Shown here piece after piece: positions 23,701 through 35,079 of a DNA stretch of 64,000 nucleotides. The position numbers and the translations under genes were made by a program. Origin of the DNA: Ampelocalamus luodianensis (lineage: Eukaryota; Streptophyta; Magnoliopsida; Poales; Poaceae); assembly GCA_036346255.1 (NCBI GenBank), contig CM070620.1, positions 16,542,671 to 16,606,670 on the forward strand, read 5' to 3'. Position 1 is the stretch's first letter. Every line of letters begins with the position of its first letter. Under the pieces are notes generated by a model, which had not been told where the DNA came from, did no database searches, and saw only the letters and a list, made by a program, of their open reading frames with translations.

Positions 23701-24828
23701 CAAGAATCATGCACACTTGTAGTTCTGTTATACAGTAGTTCTGAATATAAGAGCTGGCACTTCCGTTTAACTCTAAGGTCCAAAACAACACCTTCTGAAA
23801 ATAACGTACCGCTACTTAATATCGAACATACCGGGTTGCGGTAGTTCCGTCCTTCCAAGAGAGTAAACAAGATCCAAAAACACACGTTCTGTAAAAAAAA
23901 TGTACCGCACTTTAAACGGTGCTACCGCAAAGCGGTAGTTCCGCGATTAGAGCGCTGGTACTTCCGCAAGTTTCAAGAACGAACAGAACAGCTTGCCCGA
24001 TCGGACTTGCCACGTGGACGGCTCAGATTTGAAATGAACGATCGGCCCACGCCTCTTAGCCACACGATCGGAGCAACTTTCGGACGGTCCGAACAAACTC
24101 AATACGTGGATGGCTCAGATTAAAATGACGTTCAGACCACGCCTCTTAGCCGCACGATTTTGCGTTCGAACAATCAGATCGATCACCGGTAGTTCCGCCA
24201 AAGAACTTGGAACTACCGTTGAGTGGTAGTTCCGCAAGGTACACATCGATACTACCGAAAAACAACAAGAACTACCAACTCAGCTTAAAGGCAAACGAAG
24301 TGGCCACGTGGACTGCCCAGATCAAAAGAACGATCGGAGCGTGGGTTTTGACCACTTGATCGATTGAAACGTTCGAACGTCCGAACGTCTACCGGTAGTT
24401 CCACCAAAGAAACTCCGGTAGTACCGCCAAAAACACATCGGAACTACCAAAATTTCTGAGAAAACTAGAAATTGCTTTCAATAAAAAAAAAAACTCCAAA
24501 TGTATGCATGATCCTAGAATGGTCCAAAAGGCACAAGAACATGCTTTCGAGCTATTAGTCGTGATCTCTCTTAATAGTACAGTATTTACCCTATAATCCG
24601 GTCTTCCCATCTTTTCTACTAAGACCGGTAAACAGAAAAAGGATCTTAGACTACTTGTACCTTGTCCTTGTAACATATTGATCTTCATGTTGTCCTTTCG
24701 CGTTCATCTCCATGTTGTAGTATTCATCACTAGGACTAAACCTTTTAAACACTCAATAATCACATTGGTCCCATATAACATATTATCATTAATTACCAAA
24801 ATAACTTTTAGGGACCTAGATGCTTTCA
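23700..24828 (-). repeat. Probable SIRE-like LTR with palindromic repeat cluster
   Basis: The right end (minus-strand start, TGAAAGCATC) is set by the purine tract; the left end is uncertain. About ten copies of GGTAGTTCCG or its complement CGGAACTACC and close variants lie between 23720 and 24450. A second repeat (CACGTGGACGGCTCAGATT, a 15-20 bp link, then ACCACGCCTCTTAGCC) recurs near 24010, 24103 and 24301. No gene. Confidence 0.5.
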
Positions 24829-25410
24829 ATCTTTCCCTTTTTGGTAATTGATAACAACCCAATCAATATGTTAGAAAGATATGGTTTTAAATATATTGCT
24901 TGTTGTGAAATGAGTTGTATATTCTTGTTGTGACTTTAACAAAAATAATTCTTGCAATGAGCTTAAGGAGATTTTGAGAATTATTTGTTTGTTCAAGTCA
25001 TTTAAGAAAGCTCCCCTAAACATGTGCATATATAAATGAGAGAGTTTTGTAAGCACATGTAAAGATTTTGAATAAAATTTTGGCGGAGTTTCTTTTGCAT
25101 GTTGAAACTTGAGGAATTTGCAATATCATAAATAAGCATTAGAAAGATATTGCAACTCATGGCATAATATATTAAGTACCAAGTTCAACAAGACCAAAAA
25201 TAACATAAGAACATAAAACCATATCAAGGTGCATAGGTCCAAAAAGCATAATACAACTATTACATAGCACAGAGATGTAGGTAATATATATTAGATGATA
25301 GTTTGGACTAGTTCTAGTTTTCTATTCTTCTCCCTTTCTAGTCCTTTCTAGTCTTCTCCTCCTTTGGCATAAAAAATACCAAAAAGATCATTCAGCTGGA
25401 TCTTGAGAGC

Positions 25411-25896
25411 TTAGTCTGAAGGAGGTTGAGAGTCAGACTGATCTTGAGGAGGAAGTGAAACTTGAACAATGATAGGAGTTTGGTCTTGAGGAGAAGGTGG
25501 AGGAGGAGGAACTTGAGAGGTCGAGGCTGCAAGAGGATCTCGAAGAGGTGTGCGAGGAGGACGGCGTCCAAAGCGAGCTGGTGTGTTCATGGATTCCTCA
25601 AGTGCACTCACACTCTCTGTCAAAGCATTCAATTTGTTGTTGACTTTATATTGAAATTCTTGCTGAGAAGCTTTCATCTCTTGCCGAGTATTCTTGATTT
25701 CTAGAATAGCTGAGTAAATCTGAGCAAGAGAGACTTGACCTTCTTCTTGAGCATCTCCCCTTGGAGCATCTTCCCTTTGTGCATCTGCCAATTGCCTCCC
25801 CACCCCAACCCCCCCCCCCCAACCCCCGCTGAGCCTGATGATGAACGTCTGCAGGAATGGGAGGACCCTCATGTGGCTTGTATGGCTTGTGAGCAT
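25411..25896 (-). pseudogene. Coiled-coil ORF fragment of the SIRE-like element
   Basis: Open frame of 161 codons. The N-terminal about 40 residues are low-complexity (GGWGGGVGVG, from a C-run on the plus strand) and may be a chance extension. Residues about 55-110 form a likely coiled coil (IYSAILEIKNTRQEMK, VNNKLNALTESVSALEES), and the tail is Pro/Gln-rich (VPPPPPSPQDQ). No known domain was recognised. Its place just before the polypurine tract matches the extra, sometimes called env-like, region of SIRE-type elements (inference). Not a cellular gene in my view. Confidence 0.4.
25801..25827. repeat. Poly-C rich run
   Basis: CCCCAACC followed by an uninterrupted run of about 14 C, then AACCCCC. 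Likely length-variable. Confidence 0.8.
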
Positions 25897-25949
25897 ATCC
25901 TAAGCTGCCACGGTAACTACTAACTAGTCTTTCGAATGATTAGAGCCAT

Positions 25950-26096
25950 GATGTAGGGAGCATAAAAAGTAATTGGATTAGTATACTAATTCCAACAAAA
26001 ATAACTGAATTCAGAATAAAAAATGAAATAAATTAGTAAATTGATTTCGGTACAAATTACAAAGTAAAATTACCAATAAATGTAATTCTTAATATA

Positions 26097-26128
<32 letters not shown>

Positions 26129-27831
26129 GATTGATTTCCATACGAATTCCTAAGTAAAATCCTAAATAAATATAACTCAAATAAAAATTAAACCAAAAAT
26201 AGAAATTGGATTAGTATACGAATTTTAACAAAAAAAATAAATTAGTTTTGGAATAAAAATAAAATAAAGTTAGCATTTTGATTTCGATACGAATTCCGAA
26301 GTAAAATATATAAATAATCAGTAATTCAAAGATAAAATTAACAATTATATTAGTTTACGAATTCCAACAAAAAATAATTGAAATTATGGACAACATATAA
26401 AATAAAATTTGCAATTTGATTTTCATACAAATTCCAAAGTAAAATATCTTAATAATTAAAAATTCTAATAAATTAAATATAAGTTATAATGAAGATATCG
26501 TGAATGGTGTCAGAGGATACCATAAAAGTGTGCAATGGCATCGATATATCCCACAAAAAGACATTGATCCACAAAGAAGCGAATAGCCGAGGCAGCGACG
26601 ACGAAGATGAGAACAATTCCATGCTACTCACCTTAGCTGTTCGATAAGGATAATATCGTGCTGCTCGTTAGAGCTGTTGAAGAGAAAGACCGAAGTAAAA
26701 GGAGCTAAGTGCTGTCACGACGAATGGTGAGCATCAGCGTTGTTGAAGAGGTCAATGGCCAAAGAAACATGATAATGGGAAGACATAGCGAGAGGAGATG
26801 AAGCTTTGGATTAAAGACGAGCTAGCGATGATATGTGATCATCGAGTAGCTAGGAGCATGCCATCGTTGGTAAGTGACATGGTGTCACTAATGATAGCGA
26901 GAAGATTCTTCCTATCGTTAGATAACGACTAAGACAGACATACCGACATCAGTGAAGATGTGATGTTGTCGCAGTTAGTGAGGAAGCCACATCATTGAGT
27001 TGGACAATGTCGAGGAAGAGGAGCTGACACAGGAGAAGAAAACATCGTGTATGTGTATATACATGCATGCATTCTACGAATAGAAGCATGGGTGTACAGA
27101 AACAAAGGAGCAAAGAGCTCGGAGTAGAGATAGTGCAACGGTAAGGAATAAGCTTAGGGCCACTAGAGAGCGCGACGTGTGTCTTGGCAGGAATCGATGA
27201 TATTTGCATGCATATACGTGTAGATGTCGCAACGGTCATCATTAAGCGATAATTGGAGAGAAGTAGAAGATAACTATGTGGTACAGTATTGCATTGAAAG
27301 TGGTAGCACCTGAGAGATATCAATCTAGAATTGGGCTTGCTCTTGGAGGTTGAAATAGAAAAATTATGATGGGAAGAAGAGATAGAAAACACACGGTTTA
27401 GTAGGACAACCGACGCAAGAGAAGATAAATTTAAGGTAGGTTGCCCATAGTGCATCGGTGTATAAATGGACAAGGTACTATAATACCATGTAAACTAATA
27501 AGATAATTTTGTTGCACGCATAATCAATGTATTGCTTCAGATTAACATAAGTACATGTGCATGTAGCTACATGATGCATACATAATGAAGAGTGGTTAAC
27601 TTATTATACTCATGATTTTATTCCATCAAAACTTATACTTTAATTATGTTACTCAAGTTGCATTTCCGTTCAAGCTTCTATTGTCATTTTCTAATGTTTA
27701 TGATATCTTAAAAATCTAAATAGCTAGTTACAATGTACGTAAATATATTCTAAAGTATCTAAGTTATATCATTTATCACTACAAACTTTAAAACAAATCT
27801 AACCGCACAAATCATGCTGGCCGCCCACTAG
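25950..27831 (+). mobile_element. Non-autonomous Helitron, copy A (3' part, plus strand)
   Basis: The right end is Helitron-like: TCTAACCGCACAAATCATG, then GGCCGCCCACTAG ending at 27831 followed by T, i.e. a CTAG-T terminus behind a degenerate hairpin. The whole 25960-27831 stretch is homologous, in reverse complement, to 61259-62980 plus 54435-54703 (copy B). The 5' end is lost; the left side stops inside an AT-rich tandem repeat next to the SIRE-like remnant. A (TA)n run is at 26093-26119. The 174-codon minus frame at 26949-27473 has no domain, and copy B keeps only about 90 codons of it, so I do not call a gene. Confidence 0.65.
25965..26470. repeat. AT-rich minisatellite inside Helitron copy A
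   Basis: Degenerate tandem units of about 130-150 bp, marked by alternating versions of ATTGGATTAGTATACGAAT and TTTGATTTCGATACGAATT. The same array, longer, is at 62320-63130 in copy B on the other strand. Confidence 0.65.
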
Positions 27832-28645
27832 TTACGTTACAATACAGAGTCTTTACCTTTTTATTTTGAGAAAACACCAAATAACAGATACGGGTATGTA
27901 GGAGTGAAATTTATACAAGCAGTGTACACATACGGGTGTACTAATGTTAAAAGAAGCATGTGTATGCATGCACCAATGATTTTTTTAGCAACATTATCGA
28001 AGCCATTCAAGATGTTCTTTTTTTTTTTTTGCTATGATCCTGTATAGCATGTTAACTTTTTTTTTTTGTTTACCAAAACTACCCTAGTGATCAATACCAA
28101 GGATTTAATACTTCTGGTGTACTTTAAAAGGGCTCTTGCTTTGAGTGAGTGGAGTGTGAGCTGTGCCAGTCACTCAGCGCTAATCTACCGGTACTCTAAT
28201 CTTGTGGCGTGTCCGTGTTCCCCGGGAAAACCGGGGAGAAAAGGATCAAACAAAACGGTGCTGTTTCTTTTCCGCTTTGTTTTGTTTTAGACATTCGGTG
28301 GGCATGGTGATGACAGCTTTTTTGGCGCTTGGGTGCGTTTCATGATTCGCCCTTATGATTAGAGTAGAGGGAGAGTGCCGGTGACTCACCGATCAGACGG
28401 CGCATGGCTTTATCTTAGACAACGCGGTGGCGTGTCAGCCAATCGACCAGACTCCATTTTCGCCGTTCGAAGTCCGAGCATTTCTACACTGATAACTGGT
28501 AATATAGTGTAGGAATACTATAGAGCACGCACCGCCACGCAAGGTCGCACGCCACATGGGCACACGAGAGAAAGGTGCGTACATGGAGCGTGGTTTGACA
28601 GTTTGCCACCTCCTGTCGGCTGCCGCAAGAAGCCAAGACGCCTGT
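27832..28645. other. Intergenic stretch, nothing recognised
   Basis: Poly-T runs near 28019-28029 and 28059-28067; no frame with a domain; no clear repeat ends. Confidence 0.5.
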
Positions 28646-28996
28646 TTAGGGCACGTTTAATAGTCTTCTTTTAGGTTGTCTTTAATATCTTTTATGTTAT
28701 CTTAAGATAATTTAGAAACAATTATTCCAATATATTATCTCTTGAGCTACCTTTTTAAAGCCTCATAAGCATTTAAGCTTTACATAAATCAAGTGACTTG
28801 TTTCGTGTGAATAAACGACGACTGCGCTCCAACAGCAAAAAGTTTTGTCGTTAGTGCCTTGTTTCGCGTGATGCGTCCGTTGCTTCGTGAGAGGAAGACT
28901 TTATTATCTCTCCTCTTCACTCTCTTTCACGTTACTAAAAAATCTATATGATAATTTTAAAGACAGCTAAAAATTGCACTATTAAAGATGTACTTA
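28646..28996. mobile_element. Tourist-type (PIF/Harbinger-like) MITE, 345 bp
   Basis: Starts GGGCACGTTTAATAGT at 28649; the reverse complement of the right end is GTACATCTTTAATAGT (ending 28993). TTA duplications lie at 28646-28648 and 28994-28996. No coding capacity. Same family type as 21206-21477. Confidence 0.75.
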
Positions 28997-29800
28997 GGAT
29001 TCTGGGCCTCAAGCTGTGGGGAGGCATCTTCTGTCTAGATATCATAAAGATGATAAAAGAGCTAATGTTTGCGCTCCGGTCCATCTATGTGTGGACCGCG
29101 CGGCAAAGCTGTATTGGTCGGCCTACGTAAACTGCGGCCCTGGTCTTCAGTTTCGGCCTTGGGTCATCGCATGGTCTGTATGAAAAAGTACACAGATTGA
29201 CCGCATGAAAATAATTTCATTGAAGTTATCTTGGAAAATACTTTCGTAACGTGTAGTTTTTATTATTTTTTTAACAGTATGATACAATAAACAACATTGC
29301 CAAAATCTTGCACTGGAATCTATAAAATATCAGAAACGACTTATATTTAGTGATGAAGAGAGTACTTAACTGCAAGTGCTTCTATGCGCGAGATGCACTT
29401 ATTGAGTTATTTCACCACATCCCTTGCTCAGGAATTGCGTTGCGTCTCCTAGCAAATTTCCAACGGATCAGGTTCATCGGCTTGTGAAAACTGGGGCGTA
29501 TCAATGTCACCCTGCTGTTGTCAAAGGCTGGTTGCTGGAGAGACCTAAAGAACTTGGGCGCTTGTTTTTTCGATGGGTCGCTGTCCTAATGTGTAGGCCA
29601 ACTGTGGTGGATGTCCCACGTTGAACAGCTGACCTAGACCTAGAGGCAAGCCACCGATGACATCCTCGTGGGAGGACAAGAGCCAGAGCTATCATCTCTC
29701 TTCTGCTCGTCGTCTGTGAGACTCTGGTTTATTTAGCTTGTAATACTTAGTCTTCCATTGACTCTAGCATCACAAACAAAATACACCGAGTCTCAATGGA
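28997..29800. other. Intergenic stretch upstream of the Tat element
   Basis: Mixed composition. A 66-codon plus frame (29424-29624) lacks any recognised domain. No repeat boundary was seen before about 29800. Confidence 0.4.
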
Positions 29801-29804
29801 CATG

Positions 29805-30466
29805 TGTGACGAGGATTAAAACCTCTATATATTATCTTTAATATATAAAAGACCATACGTCTTCATGGTCGTAACCTCTAAGGTACACGACCTCACTGGT
29901 CGTAGAGATTCCAGAGGTTACATAATGGGTACCCTGGTCGGACGAAAGCCCAAGCCAAGCTTCTGACCAGGAAAACTGCTCGTAGAAAGTATGAACTGAT
30001 ACTCGGAATAAATCAAGGTATATTCTCTACCGTATGATGAATGGAGCACGTGCATATTCCATACTATACGACGTATCTTATCCAAGACACACCAGTGAAC
30101 AACTTCCATACGGTTATATGTTTCATAGACATATAACCGCCGAACGGTTGATTCCGTATCAACTGACACTTGACTCGACTGGGCGTAACGCCGTATCGAC
30201 GCCTTCTCCGAAGTAATCGCCGCTTTTCGAGGGCTATTTAAAGATGGAACCTGGACGGATCAAGGGGGAAAGAAGGAAGAAGACAAAAGCACAAGCCATA
30301 GATTTGTGTAATAGTTCTGAGTTAACAAGAGAGCAAACAGAGTTCTTAGTACATACCTTGTAAATTCCAGTTCATATTAATAAAGAGCAGTCTCATCATT
30401 CCCTGAGATTTCCCACGTCACTTTCTCCTTTTTATTTTCGTAAGATCGACGTCTTGATCGTCGACA
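29805..30466 (+). repeat. 5' LTR of the Tat element (start approximate)
   Basis: Ends ATCGTCGACA at 30466, two bases before the primer site. TATA-like box TATTTAAAG near 30235-30243, AATAAA near 30379-30384: the right order for an LTR. The start is uncertain (TGTGTGACGAGG near 29803-29807) because no 3' LTR is available. It holds two strong inverted repeats (29871-29921 and 30111-30139). Confidence 0.65.
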
Positions 30467-30468
30467 GC

Positions 30469-30486
30469 TGGCGCCGTCCGTGGGGA
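30469..30486 (+). other. Primer binding site of the Tat element
   Basis: TGGCGCCGTCCGTGGGGA, the TGGCGCCGT-type site typical of Tat-lineage elements, directly after the LTR. The gag ATG follows at 30494. Confidence 0.8.
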
Positions 30487-30493
30487 TCGCGGC

Positions 30494-32530
30494 GTGGAAT
30501 CTCAGAAGAATTTCTCTGCTCATCAAATCTTTGTCCATTCCCCGTCTGTGACCGCTGATGCGGTTATGACGGGAAGTTGGGATGAAGAAAATTGGTTCGA
30601 CTTGGCGGACTACGCCGACCTCGACATGGATGCATGTATGCGCGCCATGGAGGAAAACGGAATCTCTTCATCATCCTCCTCTGGCTCGCCCAGGCGTAAA
30701 TCGCGAAGACGGCCGGATGGATGAAGACACACCGCTACAATCGATGGCGGTTTCAGAGAAGTGTTTCGACCGTTCGAACACCCCAAAGCCTCAGCAAGCC
30801 GGGCCTTTGGACCGCAAAAAGGTGACGAAAATTCAACACGAAGAACCCGAGGTTCAACATACATTTGATGCGATCATGGTTGATAGGTACTCACCAACTT
30901 CTAGTAATTCCAGAGCCAACCGACACCGTGACGGTGTCAATGAAACCTCCGTTGGTCGTGAAACCAAGTGGGGATGATAAAGCTCGACGATTCGATCGAC
31001 AATTCGGGATCGGTGAGGTCCTTCCAAAACCTCAGGATGTGCTGATCACCGACTGCTCTCCGTCGTGAAAGCTTCTCGCAGAAGCTCTGAAAGGCTCTCC
31101 ATCGATTACGACGGAAGCTCATAGGAGGATCACTGCTGGAAGCACGAGGTCAATGAGATCGGAGATACGGATAACAATGTCGTGTACGGTCCTCCACACA
31201 TTACCTCGCCACCACGTCCTAATGGAGATGGTACGGGCGGTCAAGCACCAAATGCCGGAGGTGACAGAACTGGTAGACGTTCACCAGTTAATACGTTTGA
31301 TCCTTCCCAAACCAATGTGAGGGACCGGGCAAGATCGACCAGAAGGTCGGAGGATGTAAGCCATCAAACACCTTCTTCTGGCAGAAATCCCTCGAGACCT
31401 TCGGTAACTATACAAAACCTGCAGCGAGTAAGGGATATGTTAAATACTTCTGACCCTACCCTGGCAGAGACTCCAGGTTTTGCCCAACTCGCAGGTCAAG
31501 TATCGGAGATTATACAACAGACGATGCAGCGCACAGAAGCTTATCGGGAACGAAGGCACCCGCAAAGTCAGACCATGACTTCATCACAAAGATTCTTCCC
31601 GCGAGGCCTGCATGGTCGTGTTGAGGATCAGTTGACACTGTGACCACCTCGACGATTCCGACCAACAAGTCATGAGGGGAGGAGACTATTCTAGGAATCC
31701 TCACCTTCACTCCATCGAGAGGAACCATCGCTTGGACCTGGTGATCTTCGACATCACCTAAGCCAGGCAAGCGGTCGAAGGCGTTCTACTAACGTCCACG
31801 ACCGAATCGGGACATTGGAGCACCGACAATCCGTTCCTAGAAATCGGTCTCCAACCGATTACAATCCGGCGTCTTTTCAAAGAAGGCGCCACGAAACTAT
31901 CACAGGTTGTCGAGCTTTCTCAGCAGGGCTCCAGGCTGTGCGTTGGCCAAATAGGTTCCGACCGGCCAATATGGATAAATTCAATGGGACCCAAAATCCC
32001 TTGGAATTTCTCTAGATATATACCACCGCTATCAGAGCTGCTGGTGGTGATGAAAATGTAATGGCAAATTATCTTCCCACGGTATTAGAAGGATCAGCCC
32101 GATCTTGGTTGTTTAACCTTCCGGTCGGATCCGTGTATACTTGGGAGCAACTCTGCGACCTTTTGATTGTAAATTTTCAGGGTACGTATGATCGCCCTGG
32201 AAAGGAAGACGATCTCCATAGGATGCGGCAAAAATCAAACGAGACTCTCCGACAGTACATTAAAAGATTTAGCCAAGTCCGTAATACAATATCGGAGGTT
32301 GCGAGATCTTCCGTTATCCAAGCCTTCAAAGCGGATTAAGAAATCGAAGGTTTACTGGAGGATTTAGCTATACATCCCCACGAACAACCATCGAGCTCTT
32401 CGACATGGTGACAAATGCGCTACGACGATGAAGCGGTCGAGTGGAACAAGTCGTTGATCGAAAGGATAAAATTCCCAACCCGGCTTAGATAGGACTAAAA
32501 GAAACAAAAGAAGATTCTCAAGAAAAGAAG
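30494..32530 (+). pseudogene. Tat-lineage gag, broken
   Basis: Gag forms the particle. The ATG at 30494 opens a 76-codon acidic segment (WFDLADYADLDMDACM). After frameshifts a 153-codon hydrophilic segment (31182-31643) holds VTIQNLQRVRDML. The gag core then reads FRPANMDKFNGTQNP, a stop, and VMANYLPTVLEGSARSWLFN to LHRMRQKSNETLRQYIKRF (32061-32280). A stop at 32337 interrupts EIEGLLEDLAIH. A decayed zinc-binding end follows near 32640-32700. At least four breaks. Confidence 0.8.
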
Positions 32531-32683
32531 CATGGCGAGAGCCAACGACAAAGAGGTTATTCTTTGTTCTGAAAAATTTACCAAAGGAAGAAAAGATTAT
32601 CTTGGTCGTGGCAAGGCTAAAAACTCACCAATGATTACAAGAGAAACAAAAATGGTGTCCTCTTCACGAAAGCGGGACACGAT

Positions 32684-33613
32684 TTGCGCAATTGTCGCGC
32701 TTGGCAAAAGAAGCTGAAAGATTATTATGCAGGTAAAGGACCACTCCCGTCGATTCAAGAACTCGGGGAAACAAGCTCCAAGAAGGACAAAGATAGTGAC
32801 GAAGAGATGGAGTACCAAGAACCTCAACACATCGTCGATGTGATCTTCGGTGGATCTTCTTCGTATGAGTCCAAACGTCACCTGAAAGCCGTGGAGCGAG
32901 AAGTCAACCTTACCGAACCTTCGATCGCCGTTAAACCTTCAAGGTGGTCGGAGACAATAATCTCCTTCAGCAAAGAAGACTGCCCCATTCCTTCAACTCG
33001 ACCAGGTAGGTTTCCAATTGTCGTTGAGCCTAATATTAATAACCGTAAGGTTAATCGAGTTTTGATAGATGGGGGTAGTTCTTTGAATATTTTATTTGCA
33101 AGTGCTTTGGAAGACATGCAGATTCCCAAATCTAAGGTAAAACCGGTGAAATATGCCTTTCATGGCATAGTTCCTGTGTCTACCGCTAAACCAATAGGGC
33201 ACTTGTCCCTACTGGTTACATTCGGAAAGCCCGACAACTTCCGAACAGAAAAAATTTCATTTGATGTGGTGAACTTCGAGACTGCATAGAATGCAATTAT
33301 TGGTCATCCGGCTTTAGCAAAATTCCTGATAGCCACGCATTACGGTTATCAGAGTTTGAAAATGCCGGGACCAAAAGGTGTAATCACGGTCCGGGGCGAT
33401 CAAAAGATAGCCTACGCATGCGATCGGAAGTGTTTAGAACTGGTCGATGAACTCCCGACCAGGGGAACTAACACCATTAACATGCAGGTCAAAAATTCAA
33501 GACCGAAGATGACACCAAAACCTTCCAACCAGACAAAAGAGGTACAACTCGACGGAAGTACTTCTCCAGAGGATGCCAAGATACTGGTCGGAGCAGGACT
33601 CGACCCTAAATAG
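32684..33613 (+). pseudogene. Tat-lineage aspartic protease region
   Basis: Two nearly contiguous open pieces (32684-33289, 33356-33613) separated by one stop (TAG at 33287-33289, which falls before NAIIGHPAL). The active-site block reads VLIDGGSSLNILFA, with DGG at 33068-33076, the usual variant in Tat elements (others have DSG/DTG). Downstream are FHGIVPVSTAKPIGH and KFLIATHYGYQSLKMPG. A second stop (33611-33613) separates this from RT. Confidence 0.8.
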
Positions 33614-35078
33614 GAAAAGTCGCTCGTCTCCTTCCCCCGAGCTAATCAGGACGTATTCGCCTGGCAGGCGTCCGACATGCCCGGAGTCCCCAGGGAGGTG
33701 ATCGAGCATAGGCTAGCTCTACAGCCTAACAAAAAACCAGTCAAGCAGAAGCTACGGTGTTTCGCATCTAATCGAAAAGAAGCAATCCAGTCGGAGATTA
33801 ACAAGCTTCTCAAAGCTGGGTTCATTCGTGAGGTCGACCACCCAGAGTGGCTCGCCAATCCTGTAATGGTTAGAAAAGCCAATGGGAAATGGCGAATGTG
33901 TATTGACTTTACAGATCTTAATAAAACTTGTCCGAAGGATGACTTTCCCCTTCCACGCATTGATCAACTTGTAGACTCTACTTCTGGGTATGAGTTGTTA
34001 AATTTTTTGGATGCTTATTCAGGGTACCACCAGATCAATATGAGTAAACAAGATGAAGAGAAAACTTCCTTTATCACCCCATATGGCACTTACTGTTATG
34101 TAAAAATGCCATTTGGTCTCAAGAATGCTGGTGCAACATTCCAAAGTTTGATGCAAAAGACTTTTAGCCCTCAGATAGGTCGGAATCTTGAAGCCTACGT
34201 TGATGATCTGGTCGTAAAAAGCATCAACGCCGGCGATCATATTCTAGATCTACAAGAGACTTTCAATAACTTAAGACGTCATAACCTTAAGTTAAATCCA
34301 GAGAAATATGTGTTCGGAGTTTCGTCTAGAAAGCTTCTTGGGTTCCTAGTTTCGGATAGAGGAATTGAAGCAAATCCAACGAAAATCGCCGCCATCGATC
34401 AGATGCGCGATCCAACCACAAAGAAGGAATTTCAAAAATTAACCGGTTGTATGGCAGCGTTAAGTCGTTTCGTAGCACGGTTAGGCGAAAAAGGACTACC
34501 TTTCTTTAAGCTTCTCCAGAAACATGGGAGTTTCGAATGGACTGAAGAAGCAAGCATTTGAAGAATTAAAACGGTACCTTACAAGTCCCCCAATCTTAGT
34601 TTCTCCAAGATTGGGAGAAACATTGCTAATTTACGTGGCCGCAACGCCACAAACGGTTAGTGGTGTGCTGGTCGTAGAGCGAGACCATGTTCAACGACCA
34701 ATATATTACGTAAGCGAAGTCTTGCATGGACCAAAAGAAAGGTATCCGCAGATACAAAAGTTGCTCTATGGTCTCCTTATGGCTTCAAGGAAACTAAGGT
34801 ATTATTTTCAGGCCCACAAAGTGAGTCGTGCCTACGGATATCCTCTTGGTCAAGTCCTAGGAAACGAGGAGTCATCGGGGCGAATATCAAAATGGCGGTC
34901 GAGCTTGGGCGTTCGATCTCCATTTTGTCCCACGACAACAATCAAGTCCTGCAATAGCGAATTCATTGCGAATGGACAAACCCCGAACCCACCCAAGGGC
35001 CCAAGTACGAGTACCACAACGAGTGGACAATGTACCGATGGTTCCTTGATGTTGCATGGCTCGGGTGGGTCGTCTTGA
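33614..35078 (+). pseudogene. Tat-lineage reverse transcriptase and RNase H
   Basis: The best-kept part: an open frame 33677-34561 covers RT, with HPEWLANPVMVRKANGKW, MCIDFTDLNKTCPKDDFPLP, DAYSGYHQINM, VKMPFGLKNAGATFQ and catalytic YVDD at 34196-34207, then GFLVSDRGIEANPTKI. A frame change at about 34555 leads into RNase H (34524-35078: FEELKRYLTSPPILVSP, RPIYYVSEVLHGPKERYP, QKLLYGLLMASRKLRYYF). The frame then drifts out of the conserved end. An RT fragment could be expressed but not as part of a full polyprotein. Confidence 0.88.
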
Positions 35079-35079
35079 T

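Larger units (their letters stand above)
23700..25950 (-). mobile_element. SIRE/Maximus-like copia remnant, 3' end, minus strand
   Basis: Reading leftward on the minus strand: an ORF ending at 25411, a downstream stretch holding TATGCCAAAGGAGGAGAAG (about 25356-25374), a purine tract AAAAAGGGAAAGAT (24842-24829), then a probable 3' LTR starting TGAAAGCATCTAGG at 24828. The wording around the tract (ATCAATTACCAAAAAGGG before it, TTTTGGTAATTAATGA after it) is what I know from SIRE-type grass elements such as Opie/Ji/Maximus. The lineage call rests on memory. The 5' part is missing; the right side abuts Helitron sequence. Confidence 0.5.

Noticed and set aside
26949..27473. 174-codon minus-strand ORF in Helitron copy A
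   Set aside because: The matching stretch in copy B (61552-61827) is open for only about half the length and differs by indels; no domain.
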